64,000 nt of DNA from Algoriella xinjiangensis (lineage in GTDB: Bacteria > Bacteroidota > Bacteroidia > Flavobacteriales > Weeksellaceae), in NCBI RefSeq assembly GCF_900115015.1, contig NZ_FOUZ01000013.1, forward strand, positions 1 to 64,000, read 5' to 3'. Of the stretch, positions 1-6,964 are shown piece after piece. Position numbers and translations under genes: made by a program. The stretch's first letter is position 1, and each line of letters opens with the position of its first letter. The notes beneath the pieces were generated by a model. That model did not search any database and was not told where the DNA came from. It saw only the letters and a program-made list of their open reading frames with translations.

Positions 1-1
1 C

Positions 2-73
2 AAGGGGTTCTATTTTGAAAAACAACCATTTCAAGGCGGAAACTCAATGAAATGGTCCAATTTTCTATGTTGA
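2..73 (+). CDS. possible C-terminal end of a gene truncated by the window start
   Basis: One forward frame stays open from base 2 to a TGA at 71-73 and encodes 23 residues ending in SNFLC. A forward terminator hairpin at 168-193 implies that some transcription unit ends here, which is the main reason to consider this the tail of a real gene. It is too short to assign to a family, and another frame is also open over part of the stretch. The rest of 74-221 contains only AT-rich sequence and the terminator. Confidence 0.25.
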   Translation, partial: KGFYFEKQPFQGGNSMKWSNFLC

Positions 74-167
74 TTTTTTATTTAGGACAGGATTGATAAA
101 AAGTATATAATTTCTATTGTCTTATTAATATGTCAAACCAAAATAATTTAAGTTTTAAATAACTAAA

Positions 168-199
168 AATCCACCTAATTATTCAGGTGGATTTTTTAA
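168..199 (+). terminator. intrinsic terminator for an upstream gene
   Basis: A 9-bp stem (AATCCACCT at 168-176 with AGGTGGATT at 185-193) is followed directly by a run of T. It lies 29 bp before the alcohol dehydrogenase start, so it closes the preceding transcription unit. Confidence 0.75.
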
Positions 200-221
200 T
201 TTTATAAAAAATAAAGGAAAA

Positions 222-1271
222 ATGAGTACAAAAACATACGCAGCATTTAATGAAACAGATGCATTAGTACCACATACAATAGAACGTCGTCATTTACACG
301 CAAAAGATATTTTTATTGATATCGAATATTGTGGTGTTTGTCACAGTGACATTCATACAGCAAAAGGAGATTGGGGAAAACCAAATTATCCTGTAGTTCC
401 TGGTCACGAAATTATTGGACGTATTAAAGAAGTTGGTTCAGAAGTAACTAAATTCAAAGTTGGTGATTTGGTTGGAGTAGGTTGTATGGTTGAGTCTTGC
501 CAAGATTGTCATTCTTGTGACGAAGGTTTAGAGCAATATTGCGAAAATGGATTTACGGGAACGTATAATTCTAAAAACTCAAAACACGGCGGAGTAACTT
601 ACGGTGGTTATTCAGAAAATATTGTGGTAGAAGAAGGTTTCGTACTTCATATTCCAGAAAACATTGATGTTAAAGCCTCTGCGCCATTATTATGTGCAGG
701 TATTACAACGTGGTCGCCTTTGCGCCATTGGAATGTAAAAGCAGGCGATAAAGTTGGTGTAATTGGTCTTGGTGGTTTAGGACACATGGGTGTTAAGTTT
801 GCAAAAGCAATGGGCGCACATGTTGTGATGATTACAACTTCGGAATCTAAAGGAGAAGATGCAAAAAAATTAGGAGCAGATGAGGTTTTAATCTCAAAAG
901 ACGCAGATCAATTAAAAGCACATGTAAATTCATTTGATTTCTTACTAAATACTATTCCTGTAAAACACGATGTTAATCCATATTTAGCACTTCTAAAATT
1001 AGATAAAACAATGTGTATGGTTGGCGCTATCGAGCCTTTAGACGCTGTACATGGTGGTTTATTGGTTATGAAAAGAAGAAATCTTGCAGGATCATTAATC
1101 GGAGGAATAAAAGAAACACAAGAAATGTTAGATTTTTGTGGAGAACACAATATCGTATCTAATGTAGAAATGATTGACATTCAAAACATCAATACAGCTT
1201 ACGAACGTATGATGAAATCAGACGTTAAATACCGTTTTGTAATTGATATCAAATCATTAAAAGAAGCTTAA
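222..1271 (+). CDS. zinc-dependent NAD(P) alcohol dehydrogenase (YahK/CAD type)
   Basis: Medium-chain dehydrogenase that interconverts alcohols and aldehydes with NAD(P)H. The catalytic zinc ligands appear as C40 in the CGVCHSD motif, H62-E63 in GHEIIG, and a further Cys in APLLCAG. A Cys cluster near residues 93-108 (ESCQDCHSCDEGLEQYC) is the structural zinc site. The Rossmann glycine motif is GLGGLGHMG. The length of 349 residues is normal and the pattern most resembles the cinnamyl-alcohol/YahK branch, which usually prefers NADPH. It is a single-gene unit between two hairpin terminators. The substrate cannot be told from sequence. Confidence 0.93.
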   Translation: MSTKTYAAFNETDALVPHTIERRHLHAKDIFIDIEYCGVCHSDIHTAKGDWGKPNYPVVPGHEIIGRIKEVGSEVTKFKVGDLVGVGCMVESCQDCHSCDEGLEQYCENGFTGTYNSKNSKHGGVTYGGYSENIVVEEGFVLHIPENIDVKASAPLLCAGITTWSPLRHWNVKAGDKVGVIGLGGLGHMGVKFAKAMGAHVVMITTSESKGEDAKKLGADEVLISKDADQLKAHVNSFDFLLNTIPVKHDVNPYLALLKLDKTMCMVGAIEPLDAVHGGLLVMKRRNLAGSLIGGIKETQEMLDFCGEHNIVSNVEMIDIQNINTAYERMMKSDVKYRFVIDIKSLKEA

Positions 1272-1300
1272 TCAATTCAGAATTTTAAGAATAAGAATAA

Positions 1301-1331
1301 AAAAAAATCCGCTCAACGAGCGGATTTTTTT
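1301..1331. terminator. bidirectional terminator
   Basis: The stem AAAAAAATCCGCTC (1301-1314) pairs with 1318-1331 across a 3-base loop, with A-rich and T-rich flanks on both sides. It sits between the forward dehydrogenase and the reverse lipoprotein pair and can serve both. Confidence 0.85.
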
Positions 1332-1345
1332 TACACTAAATATGA

Positions 1346-1567
1346 TTATTTTGTAACAGCTTCAGTCTTAACTTCAGTTGTTTTTATAGTTTTTGCAGAA
1401 TCTACAGTTACACCTTCTACAGAATCTGCTGCTGTTGCAGGAACTTCGGTAGTTTCTGTACTCACAGAATCTGTTTTAACTTCTGTTACTTCAGTTTTTG
1501 CTTCTTGTTTACAAGAAATCGCTGTAAAAGAAATCGCTGCAAATGCGATTAATGCTAACTTTTTCAT
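1346..1567 (-). CDS. small Thr/Val/Asp-rich lipoprotein
   Basis: 73 residues. A lipoprotein signal peptide ends in the lipobox FTAISC, with the acylated Cys at residue 19. The rest is low complexity, dominated by T, E, V, K, S and D, with repeated TEV/VDSA-like patterns and no recognisable fold. It follows the 83-residue lipoprotein at 1588-1839 by 20 bp on the same strand without a promoter of its own, so the two are probably cotranscribed and end at the bidirectional hairpin. I do not recognise the function. It belongs by composition with 1588-1839 and with the heptad lipoprotein at 47672. Confidence 0.75.
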   Translation of the reverse strand: MKKLALIAFAAISFTAISCKQEAKTEVTEVKTDSVSTETTEVPATAADSVEGVTVDSAKTIKTTEVKTEAVTK

Positions 1568-1587
1568 TTTAAAAATGATCTTTTAAA

Positions 1588-1839
1588 TTATTTTTTCTCT
1601 GTTGTAGTCGTAGTTGTTTCAACTTTTACAGGTTGTTTTGTTACAACTGTAGAATCAGTAATTACAGCAGAATCTTTGTTAATAGAATCTACAGTTACAT
1701 TTTGCTCTACATTAGTAATAGTATCAGTTGTAACTTCAGTATCAACTTTTACTTCTTCTTTTTTCTCACCACAAGCAGACATTGCGAATGCTGATCCAAA
1801 TACTGCTAATACGATTGCGTTTAATGCTAATTTTTTCAT
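1588..1839 (-). CDS. small Thr/Val/Asp-rich lipoprotein
   Basis: 83 residues. The signal peptide ends in a lipobox-like FAMSAC followed by GEKKEE, the same Cys-GEKK start of the mature protein as in the lipoprotein at 47672-47908. The mature part is low complexity (VDTEV, VTVDS, KDSAV, a Thr run and a KK end) and is probably unstructured and surface-exposed or periplasmic. It is the first gene of a two-lipoprotein unit. Its upstream region carries a -7 box and an 11-bp-spaced repeat array shared with the 47672 gene. Function unknown. Confidence 0.8.
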   Translation of the reverse strand: MKKLALNAIVLAVFGSAFAMSACGEKKEEVKVDTEVTTDTITNVEQNVTVDSINKDSAVITDSTVVTKQPVKVETTTTTTEKK

Positions 1840-1904
1840 AACTTTAATTTTTTATGTTTTTAATTGATTTTTTTCAAGTTGATTTTTCAATCATTTTGTT
1901 AGGT

Positions 1905-1961
1905 CAAAGTTAAAGCACTAAAAAAATATTTTGATGTAGAAGCGTTGTAACATCATTGTAA
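1905..1961 (-). promoter_or_regulatory. promoter with a triple 11-bp repeat operator
   Basis: On the minus strand a TAACTTTG -7 box occupies 1912-1905, about 65 bp before the lipoprotein start. Upstream are TTACA (1961-1957), TTACA (1950-1946) and CTACA (1939-1935), spaced exactly 11 bp apart, and the last begins 27 bp before the -7 box. No good -33 TTTG is present, as expected for an activator-dependent promoter. The remainder of 1840-2143 also holds a 9-bp inverted repeat (1988-1996 with 2002-2010) and a TTACAAATTGTAA palindrome at 2079-2091, but no gene. Confidence 0.6.
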
Positions 1962-2143
1962 TTCAGAAAAATAGCGTTTTACAAAAATTATTATTTTCAA
2001 TAAATAATAAAATGCAGTTAAATAGCGGAATACAATACATTATACCAAAAAAATTATTTTATTTGTAGTTGTATTTAATTACAAATTGTAAAATCGTTTT
2101 TATTTTACAAAACATTGATAACCAATCATATAAATTTTAATTT

Positions 2144-3226
2144 TTGAGCAAGTTTACAGATATAGAAATTTTCGAAATTCTGAAAAAATCGATCGCAAAA
2201 CGATTTTTAGAAGAAAATTCTGCTCAATCTGAAAATATTTCAGACTGGAAGGGTCAAGAAATTACCTCTTTTCAAGATGATTTATTTAATAAAACCAGAT
2301 CTACCGTTAGCGAAAAATGGTTTTACACCTATTTTAAATCAGACTTTAAGAAGCTTCCTCGCATAGATATGCTAAATCTTTTGGCGCAATATTGTGGCTA
2401 TAAAAATTGGGCGCATTTTGTTCAAATTCAAAAAAATGAACAGTTTGGAACAGATAAAAAGACTGAATTAACGGACGAGCCAGAGCAAACCGAAAAATTT
2501 CTACCAGAAAATACAAATTCTGAAGTTGTAGAAACACAACTAGAAGTTGAGACACCAACTGATGTAGAAAAAAATAAAGAAATAATAACCGAAGATTCTA
2601 TAAAATCGAAACCAAAACTAAAATTGATTTCGATGATTTCTGCTGCAATTTTCGTTTTGTGCGGAATTGGTGCAGGCGTTTATTATTCTTTTTTCGACCA
2701 AAAAGAATACGAATTTTGTTTTGTCGATTCTGATCGTCAGGCGGCTGTAACAAATTCTGTTGAGGTTACAATTATTCGAGATGGTTTTACGCCGCTTTAT
2801 TTATCAACCAAAACAGGTTGTATAAAATTTGAATCGAAAAAAGATACCATCAAAATGTTTGTGAGTTCGCCTTATTATAAACAAGATACGTTTAAGGTTA
2901 ATTTACATCAATACAATCAACCAGAAAAGTTGTTGTTAGAGCCAGATGATTATAAAATTATGCTGTATTATTATTCTAATTCAGCAAAAGATTTAAAGCA
3001 ACGTATTCAGAAATTAGACCAAATGATTGCTGATAAAGCGTTGATTTATCAAGTGTATGATAATGATTTTTTTGGTGTAGAAATTTTGTCAAAACAACAG
3101 TATATCAATTTGGTTACAATGCCAACAACTTCGTTAAAGAATTTTTCTTTGATTGAATCTGAAAGCAAAAATGGAAAAATTGTCAAATTAAAATTTAAAA
3201 TCCAACAAGATGAGAATGATAAGTAA
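2144..3226 (+). CDS. unrecognised single-pass membrane protein
   Basis: 360 residues from a TTG start at 2144; I found no better ATG. Residues 1-95 form a soluble cytoplasmic domain with conserved-looking aromatic positions (DWKGQEI, EKWFYTYFK, LPRIDMLNLL, YKNWAHF). A Glu/Thr-rich linker covers about 96-158, one membrane helix spans about 160-184, and a periplasmic domain of about 175 residues follows. I have the impression that similar N-terminal domains occur in other Bacteroidota membrane proteins, but I cannot name a family. It overlaps the downstream lipoprotein gene by 17 bp, so the two are translationally linked and probably work together at the inner membrane and periplasm. Confidence 0.7.
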   Translation: MSKFTDIEIFEILKKSIAKRFLEENSAQSENISDWKGQEITSFQDDLFNKTRSTVSEKWFYTYFKSDFKKLPRIDMLNLLAQYCGYKNWAHFVQIQKNEQFGTDKKTELTDEPEQTEKFLPENTNSEVVETQLEVETPTDVEKNKEIITEDSIKSKPKLKLISMISAAIFVLCGIGAGVYYSFFDQKEYEFCFVDSDRQAAVTNSVEVTIIRDGFTPLYLSTKTGCIKFESKKDTIKMFVSSPYYKQDTFKVNLHQYNQPEKLLLEPDDYKIMLYYYSNSAKDLKQRIQKLDQMIADKALIYQVYDNDFFGVEILSKQQYINLVTMPTTSLKNFSLIESESKNGKIVKLKFKIQQDENDK

Positions 3227-3839
3227 AATTGCTCAGTTTAGCATGTTGATGCTAATTAGTGTTTGGATTATATTTTCGTGTAAAGACGATAAATATAAAG
3301 GAGATTATAACCCAGAAGCGATAAAAGGGTACAAAAATGAGGCTTCGACTGTAAGTAGTAAAATGGATTCTTTGGAAGCGATAAACTTTATTACAAAGCA
3401 AAAATTGAGAGAGTTTTACGAGCTTTCTGCATTAGCATCTAATACAAGCGATACGGTTGTGGATAGTTTGTTGCGTGATCAATTGTTGTCTTATTTTCCG
3501 AAAAAAGATACAACCGAAATTTATCCGTTGTTGAGAGATTTAGCAGCTAAAAAAGTGACATATACTTCAGTTACAAAATTTGCAATTCTACCAAATGATT
3601 CTATAACACCAGATTCTATCAAGAAAATAGCATATTCTATTAACTATTTTAATGCAGATAAAAAGTTGATTGAAACAAGTAATCGCGTTGGAATATTTGT
3701 ATTAAAACAAGCACCAATAAAGTTTAAACGTGAATTTAAGTTTTATTTTACAACATTAAACCAGAAAAAAGATAGTATTCAGAAAGACACAATTTCTTCT
3801 GGTGTAATGCAAAAATCTAGTGGAAAATCCCCGAAATAA
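3210..3839 (+). CDS. unrecognised lipoprotein, partner of the upstream membrane protein
   Basis: 209 residues with a hydrophobic signal segment ending in WIIFSC (lipobox Cys at residue 24) followed by KDDKYKGDYN. The mature part is Asp/Lys/Ser-rich with no known motif. The gene begins inside the end of the 2144-3226 gene. Its last 61 bp overlap the opposing 5-formyl-THF cyclo-ligase gene, and the terminator for this unit lies still further inside that gene at 3857-3890. Function unknown. Confidence 0.7.
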   Translation: MRMISKIAQFSMLMLISVWIIFSCKDDKYKGDYNPEAIKGYKNEASTVSSKMDSLEAINFITKQKLREFYELSALASNTSDTVVDSLLRDQLLSYFPKKDTTEIYPLLRDLAAKKVTYTSVTKFAILPNDSITPDSIKKIAYSINYFNADKKLIETSNRVGIFVLKQAPIKFKREFKFYFTTLNQKKDSIQKDTISSGVMQKSSGKSPK

Positions 3840-4336
3840 ATATCATCAATATTTTCAATAGGTCTAAAATAAGTTAGGCCTATTTTTTTTGTTTCGGGTT
3901 TACATCGCGCTAAGAATTTATCGTAATATCCGCCGCCATATCCTACACGATTTCCTTTTTTATCAGCTACAAACATTGGCACAAAAACAACATCAATTGC
4001 TTTTGCATCTATCTCTGTATACTGAATTGGTTCTGGAATTTGAAGTGAATTTAAACTTGTTCCGAAATCTTTTTCAACTTGACAATTTATCATATCATCG
4101 CCAATAACTAAAGGTAAAACAACGGTCTTATTTTGATTAAACAGCCAATTAATAATTGGATATGTATTTACTTCATTGTTTTTTTCAATCGGTAAAAAAA
4201 CATGAAAAGTTTGAGCATTAGAAAAATCAATAGTTTTGATGTGTTCAAAAATAGCTGCGCTTAATTGATTTACTTCTTCTTTGGAAAATTGTTTTCTAAG
4301 ATTTCGGTAATATTTTCTTGCTTCAGCTTTTGTCAT
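3779..4336 (-). CDS. 5-formyltetrahydrofolate cyclo-ligase
   Basis: 185 residues. It makes 5,10-methenyl-THF from 5-formyl-THF with ATP, in cytosolic one-carbon metabolism. Family marks are the basic N-terminus KAEARKYYRNLRKQF and the nucleotide/folate loop VGYGGGYYDKFL near residues 132-143. The length is typical. The 3' end runs convergently into the lipoprotein gene at 3210-3839, so 61 bp code on both strands, and the opposing unit's terminator falls inside this coding sequence. folD, another THF-interconverting enzyme, is about 1 kb away but not cotranscribed. Confidence 0.92.
   Translation of the reverse strand: MTKAEARKYYRNLRKQFSKEEVNQLSAAIFEHIKTIDFSNAQTFHVFLPIEKNNEVNTYPIINWLFNQNKTVVLPLVIGDDMINCQVEKDFGTSLNSLQIPEPIQYTEIDAKAIDVVFVPMFVADKKGNRVGYGGGYYDKFLARCKPETKKIGLTYFRPIENIDDIYFGDFPLDFCITPEEIVSF
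3857..3890 (+). terminator. terminator embedded in the opposing cyclo-ligase gene
   Basis: AATAGGTCT (3857-3865) pairs with AGGCCTATT (3876-3884) with one G-U pair, followed by a T run to 3890. Read forward it is a good intrinsic terminator 18 bp after the lipoprotein stop. Read in reverse it lacks a U tract, so it should not stop the gene that contains it. Confidence 0.65.
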
Positions 4337-4377
4337 CTTTTCTTAATTTAAAAATCTAAGTTATCTCAAATTTTACA

Positions 4378-4410
4378 ATAAAAAAAGTCATCAATTACTT
4401 GATGACTTTT
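4378..4410 (-). terminator. terminator for the 43-residue membrane protein gene
   Basis: AAAAGTCATCAA (4383-4394) pairs perfectly with TTGATGACTTTT (4399-4410). On the minus strand it is followed by a U tract (4386-4378). It lies between the small ORF at 4429-4560 and the cyclo-ligase start, so the small ORF is transcribed separately. Confidence 0.75.
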
Positions 4411-4428
4411 CTTGAATTTTGATAGAGC

Positions 4429-4560
4429 TTACGTTAAATAAATTAATGAAAATATAAAACATACTGTTGCAACAAAAAGTAGTAAATCAACAAGTTTTAT
4501 ACGTTTCATTTCGAATAATGATTTTTTGTAAGTTTTATGAATTCTTTTTGCTTTTGACAT
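4429..4560 (-). CDS. small basic single-helix membrane protein
   Basis: 43 residues from ATG at 4560 to TAA at 4429-4431. The N-terminal half is strongly basic (MSKAKRIHKTYKK), followed by FEMKRIKL and then one hydrophobic helix (VDLLLFVATVCFIFSLIYL) to the end. This predicts an N-in, tail-inserted membrane peptide. Support for its being a gene: ATG start, a dedicated terminator immediately after, and a plausible -7 box (TATTTTTG, minus strand 4627-4620) about 60 bp upstream. I do not recognise a family. The rest of 4337-4811 shows nothing else. Confidence 0.6.
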   Translation of the reverse strand: MSKAKRIHKTYKKSLFEMKRIKLVDLLLFVATVCFIFSLIYLT

Positions 4561-4619
4561 TTTAACACTAATTATATAAATTGATTTTTTTAATTGTAAT
4601 CTGCTTTTATACTAAGATG

Positions 4620-4627
4620 CAAAAATA
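4620..4627 (-). promoter_or_regulatory. possible -7 box for the small membrane protein
   Basis: TATTTTTG on the minus strand matches TAnnTTTG. No clear -33 TTTG is present at the usual distance, so support is weak. Confidence 0.3.
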
Positions 4628-4811
4628 TTAAAAAGGTTGCTTTTTATAATATGATTTTATTTATTAAGTATTATTGCTTTATTAAAAAATAAATATACAA
4701 TATGATAAAAGCTAACCAATTATTTTAGATTTTGTAGGCTTTTTTTAACTTCATTTTTTTTCAATTTAAAGAATAAATTCATAATTTAATGGAAACCTAA
4801 AAACTTTAATT

Positions 4812-5291
4812 ATGAGTGACCTAACTATTTTTTTAATTCTTTTTATACTTCCAATATTTCTGATTTTTTCAATTGCATTTATTGCAAGTAGATCACGTAA
4901 AAAAAAGCAAAATGCTTTGTTAGACAATGTGCCTAAAAATGCTTCGATGAAAGTTATTTTACGGTATAATTTTGGTCAAAGCCAAGATAAATTCATCAAA
5001 ATGAAAGCTTTTCAAGGAAGTGGTGTTTTATATGTTTTAGATAATCAAGTTCATTTTATAACAACAAAAAATCAAGCTGATAATTTTACTTTTGATCTCA
5101 AAAATGTTCAACTAAATTGGATTGGAGTCAATCTAGCAAATGGTTTGTTAGAATGGTTTCAAATCAAAAACAACAATTTAGATTATTACTTTAATGTAGA
5201 AACTGGGATGTTTATCTTTCACTTATCATCAACTAAAATGAAAACTAAAGATGTTTTTATGAATTTGAAAGAAGCTCAAAAGCGGATTTAA
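4812..5291 (+). CDS. small membrane-anchored protein of unknown function
   Basis: 159 residues. An N-terminal hydrophobic helix (residues about 4-26) is followed by the basic stop sequence SRSRKKKQ, giving an inner-membrane protein with most of its mass in the cytosol. The soluble part (about 45-155) looks like a small beta-rich domain (KVILRYNFGQ, VLYVLDNQVHFIT, NLDYYFNVETGMFIFHLS), perhaps PH-like, but I cannot assign it. folD follows with its own promoter. Confidence 0.65.
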   Translation: MSDLTIFLILFILPIFLIFSIAFIASRSRKKKQNALLDNVPKNASMKVILRYNFGQSQDKFIKMKAFQGSGVLYVLDNQVHFITTKNQADNFTFDLKNVQLNWIGVNLANGLLEWFQIKNNNLDYYFNVETGMFIFHLSSTKMKTKDVFMNLKEAQKRI

Positions 5292-5320
5292 AATCTAACT
5301 TCTATTTTCTAATTTGTCCG

Positions 5321-5328
5321 TATCTTTG
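5321..5328 (+). promoter_or_regulatory. -7 box of the folD-queE operon
   Basis: TATCTTTG matches TAnnTTTG and ends 18 bp before the ATG at 5347. It excludes the earlier in-frame TTG at 5314 as the folD start, because that codon would lie upstream of the transcript. Confidence 0.6.
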
Positions 5329-5346
5329 CGCAAACACAACAAAACA

Positions 5347-6222
5347 ATGCAAATTTTAGACGGAATTAAACTGGCAAAAGAGATCAAGCAAGAGATCAAG
5401 GAGCTGGTACAGAATTACAAGGACCAAGGCGTTCGTGTACCACATTTAGGTGCTATTTTGGTAGGAGAAAATGGCGCTTCGCAAACTTATGTAGACAATA
5501 AAATAAAAGATTGTCATTTCGTAGGTTTCGAATCATCAGAGTTACGTTTACCAACTACAATTTCGCAAGATGAACTAATTGCAGAAATTGTAAAATGGAA
5601 TAATGACGATACTTTAGACGGTTTTATCGTGCAATTACCTTTACCAAAACACATCGATCAAGAAGTAGTTATCAATGCAATTGATCCAAACAAAGATGTA
5701 GATGGTTTTCATCCTACAAATTTCGGTAAGATGGCGTTAGAAATGGATACATTTTTACCTGCTACACCTTATGGAATTATGGAAATGTTAGAGCGTTACA
5801 ACATTCCAACAGCTGGTAAACACACAGTTGTTATCGGACGTTCTCGTATCGTTGGACGACCAATGAGTATCTTAATGAGTAAAAATGGAAATCCTGGAAA
5901 CAGTACAGTTACATTAACTCATTCAAAAACAGAAAATTTAGAGCATTATACAAAATCAGCAGACATCGTAATCACAGCATTAGGTGTTCCTGGTTTCTTA
6001 AAAGCCGAAATGATCAAAGAAGGCGCTGTTATTGTAGACGTTGGTATTACACGTGTAGATGACGCAACTTCGCCAAGAGGTTTTAAATTGGCAGGTGATG
6101 TAGATTTTGATAACGTAAAAGAAAAAGCAGCTTGGATTACACCAGTTCCTGGAGGAGTTGGACCAATGACGCGTGCTATGTTATTAAAAAACACATTATT
6201 GGCTTACAACAGAAAAAAATAA
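5347..6222 (+). CDS. folD: bifunctional methylene-THF dehydrogenase/methenyl-THF cyclohydrolase
   Basis: 291 residues from ATG 5347 (MQILDGIKLAKEI), a start set by the -7 box just upstream. It converts 5,10-methylene-THF to 10-formyl-THF through NADP-dependent dehydrogenation and hydrolysis, supplying formyl groups for purines and initiator tRNA. Family motifs include VGENGASQTYVDNKIKDC with the catalytic Lys, DGFIVQLPLPKHID, DVDGFHPTNFG, the nucleotide-binding GRSRIVGRPMS and PVPGGVGPMTRAML. The gene lies 4 bp before queE and is probably cotranscribed with it. Confidence 0.96.
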   Translation: MQILDGIKLAKEIKQEIKELVQNYKDQGVRVPHLGAILVGENGASQTYVDNKIKDCHFVGFESSELRLPTTISQDELIAEIVKWNNDDTLDGFIVQLPLPKHIDQEVVINAIDPNKDVDGFHPTNFGKMALEMDTFLPATPYGIMEMLERYNIPTAGKHTVVIGRSRIVGRPMSILMSKNGNPGNSTVTLTHSKTENLEHYTKSADIVITALGVPGFLKAEMIKEGAVIVDVGITRVDDATSPRGFKLAGDVDFDNVKEKAAWITPVPGGVGPMTRAMLLKNTLLAYNRKK

Positions 6223-6226
6223 AATT

Positions 6227-6874
6227 ATGATAAATATTGCATCAACAACTGCAGAAGAACAACGATTAATTGAACAAGGAAAATTATTGCCAGTTATGGA
6301 ACATTTCTATACCATTCAAGGGGAAGGAATGTACACGGGCTTGGCGTCCTATTTTATTCGATTAGGTGGTTGCGATGTTGGTTGCCATTGGTGCGATGTA
6401 AAAGATAGTTGGGATGCTGAAAAGCATCCCTTAACTAATGTTGATGAGTTGGTAGATTTGGCAACTTCACAAGCCAAAACCATTATTATTACAGGTGGAG
6501 AACCTTTGATGTGGGATTTAACTTATTTGACAAAAAAACTACACGAAAAAGGTGCGCGTATTCATATCGAAACTTCAGGTGCATATCCATTAAGTGGCGA
6601 AATAGATTGGGTATGTTTATCACCTAAAAAAATGATGTTACCATTAGATGATGTTTGTACAGCAGCTCACGAGCTAAAATGTATTATTTTTAACAACCAC
6701 GATTTTGAGTTTGCAGAAGAGCAAGCCGCTCGTGTTGGTAAAGATTGTACATTGTTTTTACAAACAGAATGGAGCAAACGTGATAAAAACCTTCCATTAA
6801 TTATAGATTATGTAAAAGAAAACCCAAAATGGCGTTATTCTTTGCAAACACACAAATATTTAGACATTCCTTAA
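6227..6874 (+). CDS. queE: 7-carboxy-7-deazaguanine synthase
   Basis: 215 residues. Radical-SAM enzyme that contracts 6-carboxy-tetrahydropterin to 7-carboxy-7-deazaguanine in the preQ0/queuosine pathway. The cluster-binding cysteines are C49, C53 and C56 (CDVGCHWC, CX3CX2C), preceded by the typical YTIQGEGMYTG. ITGGEPLMW is the SAM-binding GGEP motif. The length fits the family. It follows folD by 4 bp. Other queuosine genes are not in the window. Confidence 0.94.
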   Translation: MINIASTTAEEQRLIEQGKLLPVMEHFYTIQGEGMYTGLASYFIRLGGCDVGCHWCDVKDSWDAEKHPLTNVDELVDLATSQAKTIIITGGEPLMWDLTYLTKKLHEKGARIHIETSGAYPLSGEIDWVCLSPKKMMLPLDDVCTAAHELKCIIFNNHDFEFAEEQAARVGKDCTLFLQTEWSKRDKNLPLIIDYVKENPKWRYSLQTHKYLDIP

Positions 6875-6900
6875 ACCGCTGTTTAAAATCATTTCGTTGA

Positions 6901-6928
6901 CAAGTATTTAAACTTTTTTAAATACTTG
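6901..6928. repeat. perfect 12-bp inverted repeat before the azurin gene
   Basis: CAAGTATTTAAA (6901-6912), a 4-base spacer, then TTTAAATACTTG (6917-6928). There is no T run after it, so it is a poor intrinsic terminator for folD-queE. It lies 37-64 bp before the azurin start, where an operator would be expected. A weak -7 box (TATTTTTA) follows at about 6938. Confidence 0.55.
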
Positions 6929-6964
6929 AAATTCACTATTTTTATAAGACAAAAAAACTGAATT

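Noticed and set aside
5314-5346. Upstream extension of folD to a TTG start
   Set aside because: A -7 box lies within the extension and the family starts at the ATG at 5347.
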